Of a stretch of 64,000 nt of DNA, positions 1 through 9,656 are shown piece after piece. A program made the position numbers and the translations under genes. The notes under the pieces were generated by a model. The model had not been told where the DNA came from. It saw nothing but the letters and a program-made list of their open reading frames with translations, and searched no databases. The stretch is from contig RPFO01000154.1 in assembly GCA_009746045.1 (NCBI GenBank), positions 7,680,693 through 7,744,692 of the forward strand. Direction: 5' to 3'. Each line of letters starts with the position of its first letter. Position 1 is the stretch's first letter. The stretch comes from Mesostigma viride. Lineage: Eukaryota > Streptophyta > Mesostigmatophyceae > Mesostigmatales > Mesostigmataceae.

Positions 1-118
1 TACAGTAGCACATACGTAAATGCATTGAGATCTGGATCGTCTCGTTCGTCTTTCGCTAGGGGTTTAACTAGAGGCGGCCTTACTAGTCTAGGTAGCATCA
101 GGACAGGTAGAGGTAGAG

Positions 119-2089
119 GTGGCGGTAGAGGCTTGCGGCGTAACAGATAGGTTCAGCAAGGTCACCTACATTGAGCCGCTGCCCCACATGTATGAGGCTG
201 ACCTGCACAGGGCTATCAAGATCAGCCTGGCTTTCTTTCATCCCGTAGTGGAGCTCATGCTAGACCAGCAGTTCCGCTGTGTGCAAGGTTTGCCGGGGAT
301 GGAGGCCGTGGTCATCGTGGGGCGTGAGGATCACGGCAATATGGGCATGATAGATCGCACTGTAAGCTATGTCAAGACTGTGGCAGCCAAGCGACAGGAT
401 AACCCACATGGCAAATCCTACGCGGTCAAGACGGCGTGGTGCAAGGAGCTCATGCATGTGTGCAACCATAGGCACGTGCTTGATGTCAAGGGCTTTGGGC
501 TAGTCACGCCTCGGGGGCTGTCAGCGGGCACCTACTCACCCGAGGTAGTAGAGGCATACCAGCAGCATCTACAGGATACCGCCGCCAAGCTGCGGCTCAA
601 GGATGCCACGCTGCCTGATTTGTCTAGCGCTTTTGAGGTCGGGCAGTTGGTCATGTTCCACAAGGAGAGCTCGCCCAGCGGCAAACGGGGCACCATGCAG
701 GGGCCTGGGGCCATCACAAAGTTAGACTGGCCGCTGCGGGTCATAGACATAGAGTGGAATGATCGGGTGTATAGGGTACCATGGGCATCGGTGGCAGGCT
801 ATAAGCAAGGGGATAGCATGGAGAGTGAGCTGGCAGCCAACAGGGCACTGGGGTGGGTAGTGAAGGATAATGCGCCTGTCGTAGCATCTGAGGTGGTACC
901 CCACGGGTCGCTCCCAGGGGCAGACACAGCTACACTCCCCCCCTCCCCTGGGCCCCAATATGACCCCGTGGATGGGTGGGATGAGGATGGGGTGGGTTTG
1001 ACGGGACCTAGTGCACGTAGTGACTCACCTCCTGTGCTAGCCACGGATAATGTGGGAGGCCCGCCTAGCGTGGCCTCGCCGGAGGGTCAGGGTCCTGCCC
1101 ATGCGCCTCGCCCACCTAGGGACCTGGCTTCAACGGTCACGGCCTTGTGGCGTGCTCAGGCGCTTAAAGCGAAAGCTGCATCAGGGGTGGCTCAGGTCAA
1201 AACTCTCTCACAGGGGGTCAGGCCGGTTAAGTCAGCCTTGTTTCCTACGTGTAGACCGTGGCAGCTGGTGGCTGTGGACACGCAAGCATCCGTGTCTATT
1301 ATCTCTCGTCGGGCAGCCACCCTGTATCCAGTGCTAGAGTCGCCGTACAAATCGGTGACCGACTTTGCAGGCACTTCGGCATATCAAGTTACCGGGATGG
1401 TGGTGCTGCCGGTGTTGGGCATTGACACGCCGTTTCACGTCGTGGATGGCTACGAGGATGTGGCCTTGCTGGGCGAACCTTTCGTATCATACCCGGGGTT
1501 CTCAGTGTCCGCTGACTTGCTGTCAGTCGCGGGGGTGGGCAGCATCCCGCTTCGCGAGTACCACGCTCCATTGGGGGTGGTGGTCGGGCAGCCCGGCGTC
1601 GTGCGGCGCTTACCGATGGCGGCGTTTTCCACACCGCCGCTCGTCCAGTCCATCATTCAGCCTCAGGATTGGCACCCGCGCAGCTTCGGCCTCCACTCAC
1701 ACTCACTGGCGGCGGATAGCCCTGTGACGTGGGAGCAACTTGTCCTGGACTGTCAAGATCCTCTCAAGTTTGCTTTGTGGCGCGACGCGTTCATTCGAGC
1801 CAAGGAGCAGTGGCGAGAGCGCGAGGTCTACCGAGGATTGGAGAGTGTGCCAGCCGGGGCCACGCGGTTGCGGTTGAAGTTCGTGCTCACCTACAAGCCG
1901 GACGAGACCAACTCTTCGGTGGTGTTCCGGGTTAGGCCCGTGGTCACGGAGACGAAGGGGTCCTCCCCGCTGGATGCCAAGGATCTTTATACCCCTGGGC
2001 TCAACCATGTTTCGCATCGGCTACTGACGGTCATCTACTTGGGCAAGCGGAACGCGGGCAAGGACTACGGGATGTGGTGCGGCCGGTGA
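119..2089 (+). CDS. Element 1 (copia-like) pol fragment: integrase, protease-like, start of RT
   Basis: Partial Ty1/copia-like polyprotein whose 5' end is missing. The frame opens inside the integrase core (DRFSKVTYIEPL, then LDQQF), continues through the integrase C-terminal region (about residues 170-240, PSGKRGTMQGPGAITKLDW) and a low-complexity linker, and reaches an aspartic-protease-like domain (VDTQASVSIISRRAA, later ALLGEPF). It ends in the N-terminal fingers of the reverse transcriptase (RLKFVLTY, RVRPVV, LYTPGLNH). The residue where the catalytic Glu of integrase is expected is Asp (GMIDRTV), and the protease triad reads DTQ rather than DTG. The first codon is GTG, so this is an open-frame fragment, not a real start. 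A frameshift near 2075-2095 separates it from the rest of RT. Family identification is from motifs; activity is very unlikely. Confidence 0.8.
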   Translation: MAVEACGVTDRFSKVTYIEPLPHMYEADLHRAIKISLAFFHPVVELMLDQQFRCVQGLPGMEAVVIVGREDHGNMGMIDRTVSYVKTVAAKRQDNPHGKSYAVKTAWCKELMHVCNHRHVLDVKGFGLVTPRGLSAGTYSPEVVEAYQQHLQDTAAKLRLKDATLPDLSSAFEVGQLVMFHKESSPSGKRGTMQGPGAITKLDWPLRVIDIEWNDRVYRVPWASVAGYKQGDSMESELAANRALGWVVKDNAPVVASEVVPHGSLPGADTATLPPSPGPQYDPVDGWDEDGVGLTGPSARSDSPPVLATDNVGGPPSVASPEGQGPAHAPRPPRDLASTVTALWRAQALKAKAASGVAQVKTLSQGVRPVKSALFPTCRPWQLVAVDTQASVSIISRRAATLYPVLESPYKSVTDFAGTSAYQVTGMVVLPVLGIDTPFHVVDGYEDVALLGEPFVSYPGFSVSADLLSVAGVGSIPLREYHAPLGVVVGQPGVVRRLPMAAFSTPPLVQSIIQPQDWHPRSFGLHSHSLAADSPVTWEQLVLDCQDPLKFALWRDAFIRAKEQWREREVYRGLESVPAGATRLRLKFVLTYKPDETNSSVVFRVRPVVTETKGSSPLDAKDLYTPGLNHVSHRLLTVIYLGKRNAGKDYGMWCGR

Positions 2090-2093
2090 CTTT

Positions 2094-3290
2094 CAGCGGG
2101 CATTCCTCCACAGCGACGCTGGGGTCGCGCAGCAAACATGGCAAGGCACCCGCTACGTGGTGAAGGTCCCGGTGGTCTGGCAGGATGGCACCATTGGCAG
2201 CGAGTATATCGAGCTGTTGACAGGGGTGGAGGGGCTGCAGAGCTCTCCCATCATCTTCCGCATTTCCGCGGAGGAGGTCCTGCAGAGCTTAGGGGCCACG
2301 TACCATCGCGCTGATCCTAACTTCTTTGTGGTCCCCACCGGCGTCCCTGGCGAGCCAGCCCTCTTCGTGTGGCATGGCGATGACTTCAAGCTGGTGGCAC
2401 CTCGCACATTTGCTACCCAGTTTCTTGCTGCAGTGGCGGCTAAGTTTCCCCTGGGCAGGGCGGTGGATCATGAGGAGGGCAAACCCGTGGTGTTTTGCGG
2501 CGTGCAGTCTACGTTGCAGCGGGATTCGCGTTCTGGCGAATGGGTCATGCACATGCAGGATAGCCGCAACCATGTGGTTGACCTGCTGGCCGAACTCCCG
2601 TCCCCGCTGTTGGCGACCCATGGGCCCTCGGTTAAGGGCAAGCTCGGGTGGTTGGCGGACACGGTGGCACCTGATTTGGCAGTGCTCGCTCGCCTGCCCG
2701 ATGATGTGCTGGAAGGACTAGGGTCCATTCATGTTCGGCGGCAGCTGGCCATGACGCCCGGCATTGTGCTTCGTGGGCTTGATTGCTCACAGCCGGTGCA
2801 CCTCGAGATAGTGACGGATGCTAATCTAGAGACGCGCACAGTCAGCCAAGTGCGGGCCCGCATGGGGGCGCTGTTCTTTATCAGCAATGAGGGCCAGCCT
2901 GGCATGTTGTTAGATTGGTACTCGCGCTTGCACAGCCGCATTGCCACTAGCCCCAACACGGCTGAATGCCGGGGCATTGTTTCAGCTATCTCACATGGCA
3001 TGTGGCTGCGGTACTTGCTGGGTTGGGTATTTGGCTCGTGTGGGTTCACTCTCCACTGGACTAGCACGGTGCACACTGACTCACAAAGTTGTTTGGCCTT
3101 CCTTGACAATCCCTATGCGCGGTCACAGGACGTTGATTACCTCGTACTCGCTGAGGCGGCCTCCTGCGTCACGCGTCTCCAGCACATCGCGGATGAACTC
3201 AATCCCGCGGATGCACTCACCAAGGAGGCGCGGGAGGCTGCCCCGCAGTACGCAGTGTTGCGCAAGCGCATGACGATGCAACACCCGTGA
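2094..3290 (+). CDS. Element 1 pol fragment: RT palm and RNase H
   Basis: Continuation of the same polyprotein in another frame. It begins at the RT motif with catalytic Asp (GDFQRAFLHSD), passes GLQSSPIIF, and has the catalytic box as WHGDDFKLV, i.e. HGDD where copia elements usually have YVDD. The C-terminal third is a copia-type RNase H: VTDANLETR, then NTAECRGI, then VHTDSQSCLAF, giving the D-E-D residues, and ending in the conserved NPADALTK tail. The frame stops at 3290. Domain order together with the previous fragment is integrase, protease-like, RT, RNase H. The call is firm; the copy is dead because of the upstream frameshift and missing 5' half. Confidence 0.82.
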   Translation, partial: QRAFLHSDAGVAQQTWQGTRYVVKVPVVWQDGTIGSEYIELLTGVEGLQSSPIIFRISAEEVLQSLGATYHRADPNFFVVPTGVPGEPALFVWHGDDFKLVAPRTFATQFLAAVAAKFPLGRAVDHEEGKPVVFCGVQSTLQRDSRSGEWVMHMQDSRNHVVDLLAELPSPLLATHGPSVKGKLGWLADTVAPDLAVLARLPDDVLEGLGSIHVRRQLAMTPGIVLRGLDCSQPVHLEIVTDANLETRTVSQVRARMGALFFISNEGQPGMLLDWYSRLHSRIATSPNTAECRGIVSAISHGMWLRYLLGWVFGSCGFTLHWTSTVHTDSQSCLAFLDNPYARSQDVDYLVLAEAASCVTRLQHIADELNPADALTKEAREAAPQYAVLRKRMTMQHP

Positions 3291-3669
3291 GCCACACAGG
3301 GTTACGGCTCGGGCGCTTTATGAATACAGCCATAACTCACCCTGTGTTGCTAGCATTCACGAATATCATGGTGGTAGTTTTTTTTGCTTGTCCTGACCAT
3401 ACCCTAGCCACGTTGGACGGTGCCTTGGGCCCGTCGGCGGGTCACTGGTCCTAATAAATGGGTCACCTTTTGTCTGGTGGCATAGTTGTTTTTTTTCTCG
3501 ATACTTATTACATCACTATTCATGTGTGATCACAAGGGCGCGGGTCGATACCGTGGTGATTTTGACGGCCTTGAGGCCCCCTTGAGTTCCCTACCTTAGA
3601 GGGTTTTGTATGGTCTGCATTTGATGTAATTATTTTGATAATTAATCAAAGAACAAAAGAGTATGTCGG
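3291..3669 (+). other. Element 1 3' untranslated region with purine tract
   Basis: Non-coding stretch between the RNase H stop and the 3' LTR. It ends in a purine-rich run (CAAAGAACAAAAGAG, about 3645-3660) a few bases before the LTR, in the place of a polypurine tract. I see no gene in it. Confidence 0.5.
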
Positions 3670-4015
3670 AGTTGAGTAACTCTAGAGCCCTAGGATCTGG
3701 CTCTAAGTTCCCCATGTCCGTCCGCACGCCTTCCGCTAGCGTCCGCTAAGCCGCCGGCTATAATCCGGCGGTCCGATGCGGTCGACCGGTCTAAGGGCGG
3801 CGCCTAGGGCCGGCGCCACCTAGGCCCCAGTCCGGGGCCTTATCCGGGTCGGTACGGACAGCTAGCTTGTCCCACGGTTACGGCTAACCGGATAGGGTTT
3901 GCTGGCTAAGACATAAACCAGTGGTGGGCCAGCTCCGACAGCAGTTCTCTGTGTTCACCTTATCCCAAGCTCAACGTGACCGACCGCCATAGCTGAGCCG
4001 GTCGGGCTTTAACTG
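3670..4015 (+). repeat. Element 1 3' LTR (AGTT...AACT ends)
   Basis: Proposed 346-bp LTR. It starts AGTTGAG after the purine tract and ends TTTAACT exactly where the coding sequence of element 2 is cut (4016). The AGTT...AACT ends match the LTRs of copia elements 2 and C in this window. The 5' LTR lies outside the window, so the ends cannot be confirmed by a second copy. An alternative reading uses the 8-bp inverted pair TGTCGGAG (3664) and CTCCGACA (3933-3940). Confidence 0.5.
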
Positions 4016-5247
4016 GTTGTGCACATTTCATGACACCAGAGTGCCCTGTCACAATAGACCCCTGAAGTAGCATCCTTGGAAGGATTTTTGGCTAGTAGGG
4101 TTTTGACAGATCTGATGGTTCTTTCAATGACCCCCTGACCCTCATGATCTTCCAGCCCAGCAATCTCTATTGCTTCACACCCTTCCAGGTCAGTCAGACA
4201 AGAAAATTGTTGATCAAGCAAAATTCTGTCAACTGGGTAGAATCTGGGTAAAGCAATCATGAGTGCAACACGTAGCTGCCCTGCAGACATGCCAGGTAGG
4301 GGTTCCATTACTGTGAACCTGGACCATGAGTCTTTTAGGATCAGGTAGGGTTGGACATCTTTGTTGATGTGCATCACATCCCCCACTATCATGCCCCTAG
4401 TGGTGGAAGGAGTTGCAGTATGCCATTTTTGAGGTTTGGGGCTATTGAACTGACATTCTTGACAGTGTTGTCTAGCCAGTTTTACTGCATTCCTGAGTTG
4501 TTTTCCCATGCTACTACCCCCCAGCCGTTTGGCCAGTTCCTCAGCCACTGTTTCATGACCCATGGCTAGGTGCAGCTGATGAGCAAGCTCCTTGATATCT
4601 ATGGAGTTGTCAACAGTAGGGGTTAGTGCTTTTATGTAAGGTTCCAGTACAGGGTGTTGGGAGGACAGTAAGGTTGCTGCCTCAAAATCAATTATGCCCT
4701 GGCTGCCATCCCCAATGGTAATGAGATCATCATCCTCAGAGTAAGCAAGGTGAGAGAACTCACATTGTTTTTGGTAGCGAGTCCTGTTGCACCGGCTGCC
4801 TGGAGGTCCCAGGGGATGACGTGCGTGCCAGCAACCCGGGCAGAGATCCACGTTGGTGTCCAGGGAGTCGTTGTTGGGGCAGTGGTTCCTGTCATGCCCC
4901 CTCTGGAAGCACCTCAGGCACCGTATGCCAGGGTTTCCAGGTTGGTTGTTGTTGTTGTTGTTGTTGTTGTTTCCCTGCTGGGACCGATTGTTGTTGTGGT
5001 TATGGCCCTGCTGGGACCTGTTGTTGTTGTTGTTTTGGCCCTGCTGGGACCTGTTGTTATTATTGCCCTGCTGGGACCTGTTGTTGTTATTGTTGTTGTT
5101 GTTGTTGTTGTTGGGGTTGCCATGCAGGGGCACACGGTGCCACGTGTTGCCACGCCCCTGAGAGCCACTGCCCCCTTGGTGGGAGGACTTGTGGGTCTTG
5201 GGTGCCCCCCCTGGCTGGCCCCCCCTTGCGCTTGTGGCCTTGGACAC
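4016..5247 (-). CDS. Element 2 Gag zinc knuckle and integrase (truncated)
   Basis: Open frame encoding an Asn-rich stretch from an AAC array, then a CCHC knuckle (CLRCFQRGHDRNHC) followed by a second Cys/His cluster (CPGCWHARH). The integrase N-terminal HHCC finger follows (HQLHLAMGH ... HCQEC), then the core with GDVMHINKD, LLDQQF and GVIERTIRSVK. The last two catalytic positions are 30 residues apart (DX29E), shorter than the common D35E. No DTG/DSG protease signature lies between the knuckle and the integrase. The frame runs a few codons into the element-1 LTR and stops at 4009. It is entered from the preceding Gag frame through a shift near two G7 runs at about 5205-5225. Confidence 0.8.
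4940..5112 (-). repeat. AAC/GTT trinucleotide array (poly-Asn)
   Basis: Interrupted (AAC)n array on the coding strand, broken by a repeated RSQQG-type unit. It gives Asn-rich blocks in the Gag tail. The opposite-strand Val/Leu/Cys-rich frames here are artefacts of the array. Confidence 0.85.
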
Positions 5248-6562
5248 CCTGGACCTTGGGGTCCTGGGCCTGGGGGTTGCCAGTACCCAGGGGGTCCACT
5301 GCCTCCTCGATATAGAGCATGGCAGCTCTGAAGTTGTCCCAGAGGGACTTGAGGCCTGTAAGCAGGGTAGCCAGGACAGAGGGTTGCAAATTAGCTTTTG
5401 TTAGCCAGGTGTGGATGCGATACCTTGGTTGGAGCTTGAGAAGCTCAAGGTCTTTCTCTATCATTACCCTGTATGTTTTTGCATCCCCAGAGAGGTTATT
5501 CTTGTTCACCTTATATGCAGCAAGCCAGTTGAAACGTTTTACTGCTTCCATGTGGTTATTGGTAAGCACTAGCTGTTTCAGATCAGTGATAAAGGTAGGC
5601 CACTGTTCAATGGCTGCTTCAGGTGTCAGGGTGCGTTCCTGATAGGTTTGAATCAATGCTCTAATTGCAGGAGATGATTGGTGAAAGGTGGATGAGGCCC
5701 TGAGAGCCTGAAACTGATGCCTAAGGTTTAGGCCTTCCATCCCATACTCCAGAGCAAAGACAAATTGTTTGGCTTGTTCAATGGTGTGACCCTCAGGCAA
5801 ACCAGCAATATTGATTTTGGATTCCTTTTTATGAGGGTTATACTCACCTGTGGGAGGGGGGTTGGCCCTCAAGAAGACGTCGGTTGCCTGCTGTAGGCGG
5901 GCGGGGTCCAGGTTGATGGTCCCCCGCTCATACCGGGACATCAGGGCGCGCAGGCCCTCGACAGTTTGCAGCTGGTTAGCTGTTAACTGCTGGTCTTGCA
6001 AAGAGGCCAGCTGAGCCTGGAGAATGGCTAGCTGTTCTTGTATATCCCCCGCCCTTGGGGGGGCCTCAGCAGGTTGGGTGGGTGCCCTGGGCACCTCTGG
6101 ACCTCCCCCCAGGGCCTCCTGGGGTCCTGGCCACCCCCCCTGGGTGGGGAGGGGGCCCCAACCCACAGGGCGAACCTGGGGTGGTGGGGGAGGGGGAGGG
6201 GGGGCCGTGGTGGCCCGGGGGGAGGCCGGGGGGGTCCGGTTGACCCCACTAGGTCCAGCCCCAGCGGTGGAGGGGCGGGCAGGGGTGTCTGCCGCCGCTC
6301 TCCTCGCTGCCGCCTCCTTGAGGAGCCTTTTCATCTCCTTGCGAACCTCATGCTCGCGGAGGGCAGCCTGAAAGGCCGCCTCATCCGTAGGAATGTCAGG
6401 GAGGGGGTCTCCCATGATCAGAGCATCCCGGACAGGGCAGTCCGTGCTCTTGCCCTTCCTCGGGCCCAGGGCCAGCAGGCCCTCCTTGTACTGCAAGGGT
6501 TGGGGAGGAGAGGGTTTCTTGGTGGTTTCCAGCGGGGGGGGCAGCTTCAGCAACCACCCCAT
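5087..6562 (-). CDS. Element 2 Gag, central part
   Basis: Open frame of 491 codons that continues the Gag of element 2. It has a charged helical N-terminal part (KEMKRLLKEAAARRAAAD), a Pro-rich linker ([15 protein letters not shown]), and a compact part with AKQFVFALEYGMEGLNLRHQFQAL-type helices (read about 200-420) that resembles a retrotransposon capsid region by position and composition. The real overlap with the upstream frame is at a C8/G8 run (about 6533-6541), where a 1-nt shift joins them. A second shift near 5210 joins it to the zinc-knuckle/integrase frame. Gag assignment is by position before the knuckle; no catalytic motif is expected. Confidence 0.6.
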   Translation of the reverse strand: MGWLLKLPPPLETTKKPSPPQPLQYKEGLLALGPRKGKSTDCPVRDALIMGDPLPDIPTDEAAFQAALREHEVRKEMKRLLKEAAARRAAADTPARPSTAGAGPSGVNRTPPASPRATTAPPPPPPPPQVRPVGWGPLPTQGGWPGPQEALGGGPEVPRAPTQPAEAPPRAGDIQEQLAILQAQLASLQDQQLTANQLQTVEGLRALMSRYERGTINLDPARLQQATDVFLRANPPPTGEYNPHKKESKINIAGLPEGHTIEQAKQFVFALEYGMEGLNLRHQFQALRASSTFHQSSPAIRALIQTYQERTLTPEAAIEQWPTFITDLKQLVLTNNHMEAVKRFNWLAAYKVNKNNLSGDAKTYRVMIEKDLELLKLQPRYRIHTWLTKANLQPSVLATLLTGLKSLWDNFRAAMLYIEEAVDPLGTGNPQAQDPKVQGVQGHKRKGGPARGGTQDPQVLPPRGQWLSGAWQHVAPCAPAWQPQQQQQQQQ

Positions 6563-7559
6563 GCTTGGCCAAGATGGCCTCCGTTACCCTGGCTTGGGTT
6601 AGGGAGGACATAGCTTTAAAATGGGCTGACCGAGCAAGCTCGGCCAGGTCTTGACCATCCGAGTATTCCATCGGATAATCAGCATTGGTGAGAAGGTCGC
6701 GTAGCCGCTGAGTTGCCTCGCGGTACGCCGCCGCCATCGCCTGGTGGGTTGCCAGGCGACGGGCGGCCTCCTCCTCGTATTCCTGCCGCTTGGCGGCGAG
6801 CCGAAAAGCCGTCTCGCGACGGACCTCCCGGTCTCGCTGCCTCGCTCGGCATTCTTCGTTAGCCACCAGCGCGGCCTGCTCGACCGCCAGGAGCGCTGGG
6901 GTAAGGGTTATCTCAGTCTCCCCGTCGGGAAGACTGGCAGTATCTGAGACCTCATCATCGGACATTTGTTGTCCTCCGATGGGCTCCACGGGTCTACGCA
7001 CCACCCGCGCGAGCTTTATGCTTTCCATCTCCTTCTTCTTTCGAAGAAGGGCAGAAGGTCGCCCAAGCTGAAGCTCGATGTGATTGTGCCCCTGAGCGAA
7101 GGGAACACGAAGATCAGATGTGGCGGGGCGAAACGTGATTGCCCCGTCCGGCGCCACCGAAGCCGTCTGACGGGGCATGAGCTCCCGAATAGTCGGCAAC
7201 GGAGGGCCGAACTGGGGAGCCTCGGTGGGGTTGACCGCCGAGGGCTCCGCAGCCATGGCTGCTCCAGCCGTGGTTTCGGCTGTTGCAGCCGCCGGAGTCG
7301 AGGGTAAGCCGGTCCCCCGGGGGGGAGCCGTCTCGTCCTCCGGCTTCTCAGGGGAGGGGGGTAGGTCGGTCGGCCTTGCAGCCGCCGTCCCCTCGTCCTG
7401 GCAGACATTGTTGTTCTTTTTGTTTTTCTTCTTTTTCTTTGAAATGGCCGCATCGCCAGCCGGCTTCTTATTGTTGTCTTTGGGCATCCGCCGATCCTGC
7501 CCGTCATCATCCTCGTTGAAGTTAAGCTTCTTAGCGACATTCTTGTTAGAGATAGCCAT
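6396..7559 (-). CDS. Element 2 Gag, N-terminal part
   Basis: ATG at 7557-7559, only 19 nt from the LTR edge. The product starts MAISNKNVAKKLNF, is rich in Lys/Asn (a basic KKKKKNKKNNN run near residue 45), then has Pro-rich and charged coiled-coil-like stretches (VANEECRARQRDREVRRE, AAKRQEYEEEAARR). No enzyme motif. It is read as the N-terminus of the Gag polyprotein because it sits between the 5' LTR and the capsid/knuckle/integrase frames. The frame is lost at a C8 run near 6540. Unrecognised beyond that. Confidence 0.6.
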   Translation of the reverse strand: MAISNKNVAKKLNFNEDDDGQDRRMPKDNNKKPAGDAAISKKKKKNKKNNNVCQDEGTAAARPTDLPPSPEKPEDETAPPRGTGLPSTPAAATAETTAGAAMAAEPSAVNPTEAPQFGPPLPTIRELMPRQTASVAPDGAITFRPATSDLRVPFAQGHNHIELQLGRPSALLRKKKEMESIKLARVVRRPVEPIGGQQMSDDEVSDTASLPDGETEITLTPALLAVEQAALVANEECRARQRDREVRRETAFRLAAKRQEYEEEAARRLATHQAMAAAYREATQRLRDLLTNADYPMEYSDGQDLAELARSAHFKAMSSLTQARVTEAILAKHGVVAEAAPPAGNHQETLSSPTLAVQGGPAGPGPEEGQEHGLPCPGCSDHGRPPP

Positions 7560-7578
7560 TGGTAGCAGATAAAATTCA

Positions 7579-8059
7579 AGTTAGAATACGAATGACCGAC
7601 TTGGTACAATGCTTGAGAACACAGAGTGCTGAGAGCAATGGATTGCTTGGTTCATTAGAAAATAGGTTTACCCTTTATCAACGTTCCTCTCACTGGCTGC
7701 GCCGCCAGTGACCGTTGGGTGCAGACCGTTGGCCCGAGGCCGCACGATGACAGGTAGCAGTCTAGTCACTGCATCGTGCGATCACAGATCAATGCACAAT
7801 GCAGTACGGTCCCTATCTAGGATACTCCAGTACCGTCCAATGACAGGACACTACGTATACTGGGTACTGACATCTGTCACGTACCTCAGTACCCAAAGTA
7901 CCTATCTAGGGAAACGTATGCGACTCGACTAGCATTCCTATCTGCATAGCCCACGTGGTATTTATATTCACATACCAACGTAGGTTTACAAGGCTTATTC
8001 ATACGTTGTATTCACAATGCCTTTGAGACTTAGTCTACAGCAAAGCATGGAGACTAACT
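7579..8059 (-). repeat. Element 2 5' LTR (AGTT...AACT ends)
   Basis: Proposed 481-bp LTR with 6-bp inverted ends (AGTTAG at 7579, CTAACT at 8054-8059). Its inner edge is 19 nt from the Gag ATG, matching the 24-nt spacing in element C. No second copy is in the window. Confidence 0.5.
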
Positions 8060-8311
8060 AGTACCTATGCTGAGTTAGGACCACCTGGCCCCGAGCCCAG
8101 TCCAAGAAGCCACAGGCAAAGAGCCGAAGGAAAGGCTCTACCGCGATCAAACAGAGAGCCCGAAGGAGTAGGCGCTGATACCGGATCCGATGTCGCAGAC
8201 CCGCCGGGAAGAACAGATCTAGCAGAGGCTCCACATTAGCCGGCCACAAATTGATGTGCCGGATCTCACGTGAGCGCCACCGACGAGCACACTGTCGCGA
8301 CCCAAACGTCT

Positions 8312-9475
8312 CTAGATACTCACTATAGCCCGAGGGGGAGGATGACCACGGGAGTCCAGGCCCTGGCCCGGAAGAGGCACTGGGCGGCGGGCAAACAGGA
8401 TGGGCTGCAGGTGCACCGCACCGTACATAGCACCGGGCGCGGCAGGGTACTCGACCGTAAGGGCATCCGAAGCCATGATGCCCAGAGGCGGAGGGTAAGC
8501 CCACTGGTAACCACCGCAGGTGTCCAAGTCGTTATGACGCCTCGCCCAGCGATAGAGGACGCGACGAACCAGGATCTCACCCTGGAAGAGAGGATCAGCT
8601 ACAATAACCATGTCAAACGGAGGCCGATCAGTATCAATGGGTAGGTTACGGTCCCGTGGCGCCCGACACACCTGGGAAAACCCATAGGACATGGGTGAAA
8701 TGGACAGCTCCCGAGCGACGCGCGGGAGGTCACACTGTCGGCACGCAAGCGCTGACATACCATATCCGGGAACGGGCGAATCTCGCGACTCCGGCGAAAA
8801 ATGCACCACGGAGGGGGCACGTTCCCGGTCGCCCTGGGACAACTCCCGTAGGGAGTCGGCAGCGCGGAGAGCGCGCTGATCAACACCGCTGGTCCTAACA
8901 ACCGTAGCCAGCGAGCGAGGGGCCGAAGGGGCAGGAACCGAAACAGGGGTAGGATCCTGCACAGGCGCAGAGGGAGCCGGCACCGCAGGAGGCCGCGACG
9001 GACCTGCAACCGCGGCTGACGACATGGCCTCCGCTGGAGGCGCACCCTCGAGCCACATGTTGAAAATTGGGCCCGTAGGGACAGGCACCTTACCATAAAA
9101 CTGACTGCCATCAAGACTCCAGTCCGGCACTGGAATCCTCTGAGGCGGACCCCCCTCCCAGAGCCTGGGCAGCCCACTCGTGTCGCCAAAGAAGCCCCGC
9201 AACGGCTACGACGGAGTTTGGGAAGGCCCGGAAGCAGCGACGGCGGGCGAAATCGCCACGGCAGGAGACTCACGCGGAGGCACAGGTAAGGCGACCCCAG
9301 GCGCGGAGGCAGCATGAGGCGTAGGAGCCGCAGCAGCAGACGAAACCGCAGCGACCGAGGGCTCGCCCTGGGGCGCAGGCGAAGCCGCAGTCGCCGAGGC
9401 AACAGGAGGGGTAGGCGAAGCAGCAGCAACAGGCGCCACACCAGGCGCAACGGCAGCGGGCGACTGAGACGCCAT
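8312..9475 (-). pseudogene. Gypsy-1 extra 3' ORF, unknown function, one in-frame stop
   Basis: Reading frame of about 387 codons from an ATG at 9475, broken by a single in-frame TAG at 9206-9208. The N-terminus is Ala/Pro/Ser-rich (MASQSPAAVAPGVAPVAAA). After the stop comes GFFGDTSGLPRLWEGG, another Pro-rich stretch, and a more globular C-terminal half (RVLYRWARRHNDLD, GYQWAYPPPLGIMASD). I do not recognise it. It lies downstream of pol, in the place where gypsy-2 carries its own unrecognised ORF (49698-52076). There is weak by-eye resemblance around the aromatic C-terminal part (compare FGSEDWWDWRYQ of gypsy-2). It could be an env-like third ORF; I see no clear signal peptide or membrane segment. 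Confidence 0.45.
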
Positions 9476-9656
9476 GAAAGCCCCGAATGCCGAGGCTAAG
9501 GACTGGATCTAGGCCTGCATTGCAGACACGGTAGCCGCAAGATTGGCAGAATCTGGACCCACGTACGTCCGGAGGGATAGGAGACGGCTCCACCGACACG
9601 CGTCTCGTCGACGCCGACGATGACGGAACAGGGGAAGGCGCCGACACTGAGGAGGA

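Larger units (their letters stand above)
4016..8059 (-). mobile_element. Copia-like element 2, 3'-truncated by element 1
   Basis: Minus-strand copia-like element with 5' LTR, Gag, CCHC zinc knuckle and integrase. It is cut at 4016 within the integrase by the LTR of element 1, so its RT half would lie beyond the left window edge. Its right end (8059) abuts gypsy-1 sequence, suggesting it was inserted into gypsy-1. No protease is seen between Gag and integrase, as in element C. Confidence 0.65.

Noticed and set aside
3664-3940. Alternative LTR of element 1 bounded by TGTCGGAG/CTCCGACA
   Set aside because: The 8-bp inverted pair is real, but this end leaves an unexplained 75 bp before the cut element 2 frame, whereas AGTT...AACT at 3670-4015 abuts it exactly and matches sibling elements. 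Not fully excluded.
4750-5331. Val- and Cys-rich plus-strand ORFs
   Set aside because: Antisense readings of the AAC array in element 2 Gag.
7560-7578. TGGTAGCAGAT as a primer binding site
   Set aside because: It reads TGG only on the plus strand, opposite to the minus-strand element 2 that it adjoins, so it cannot prime that element.
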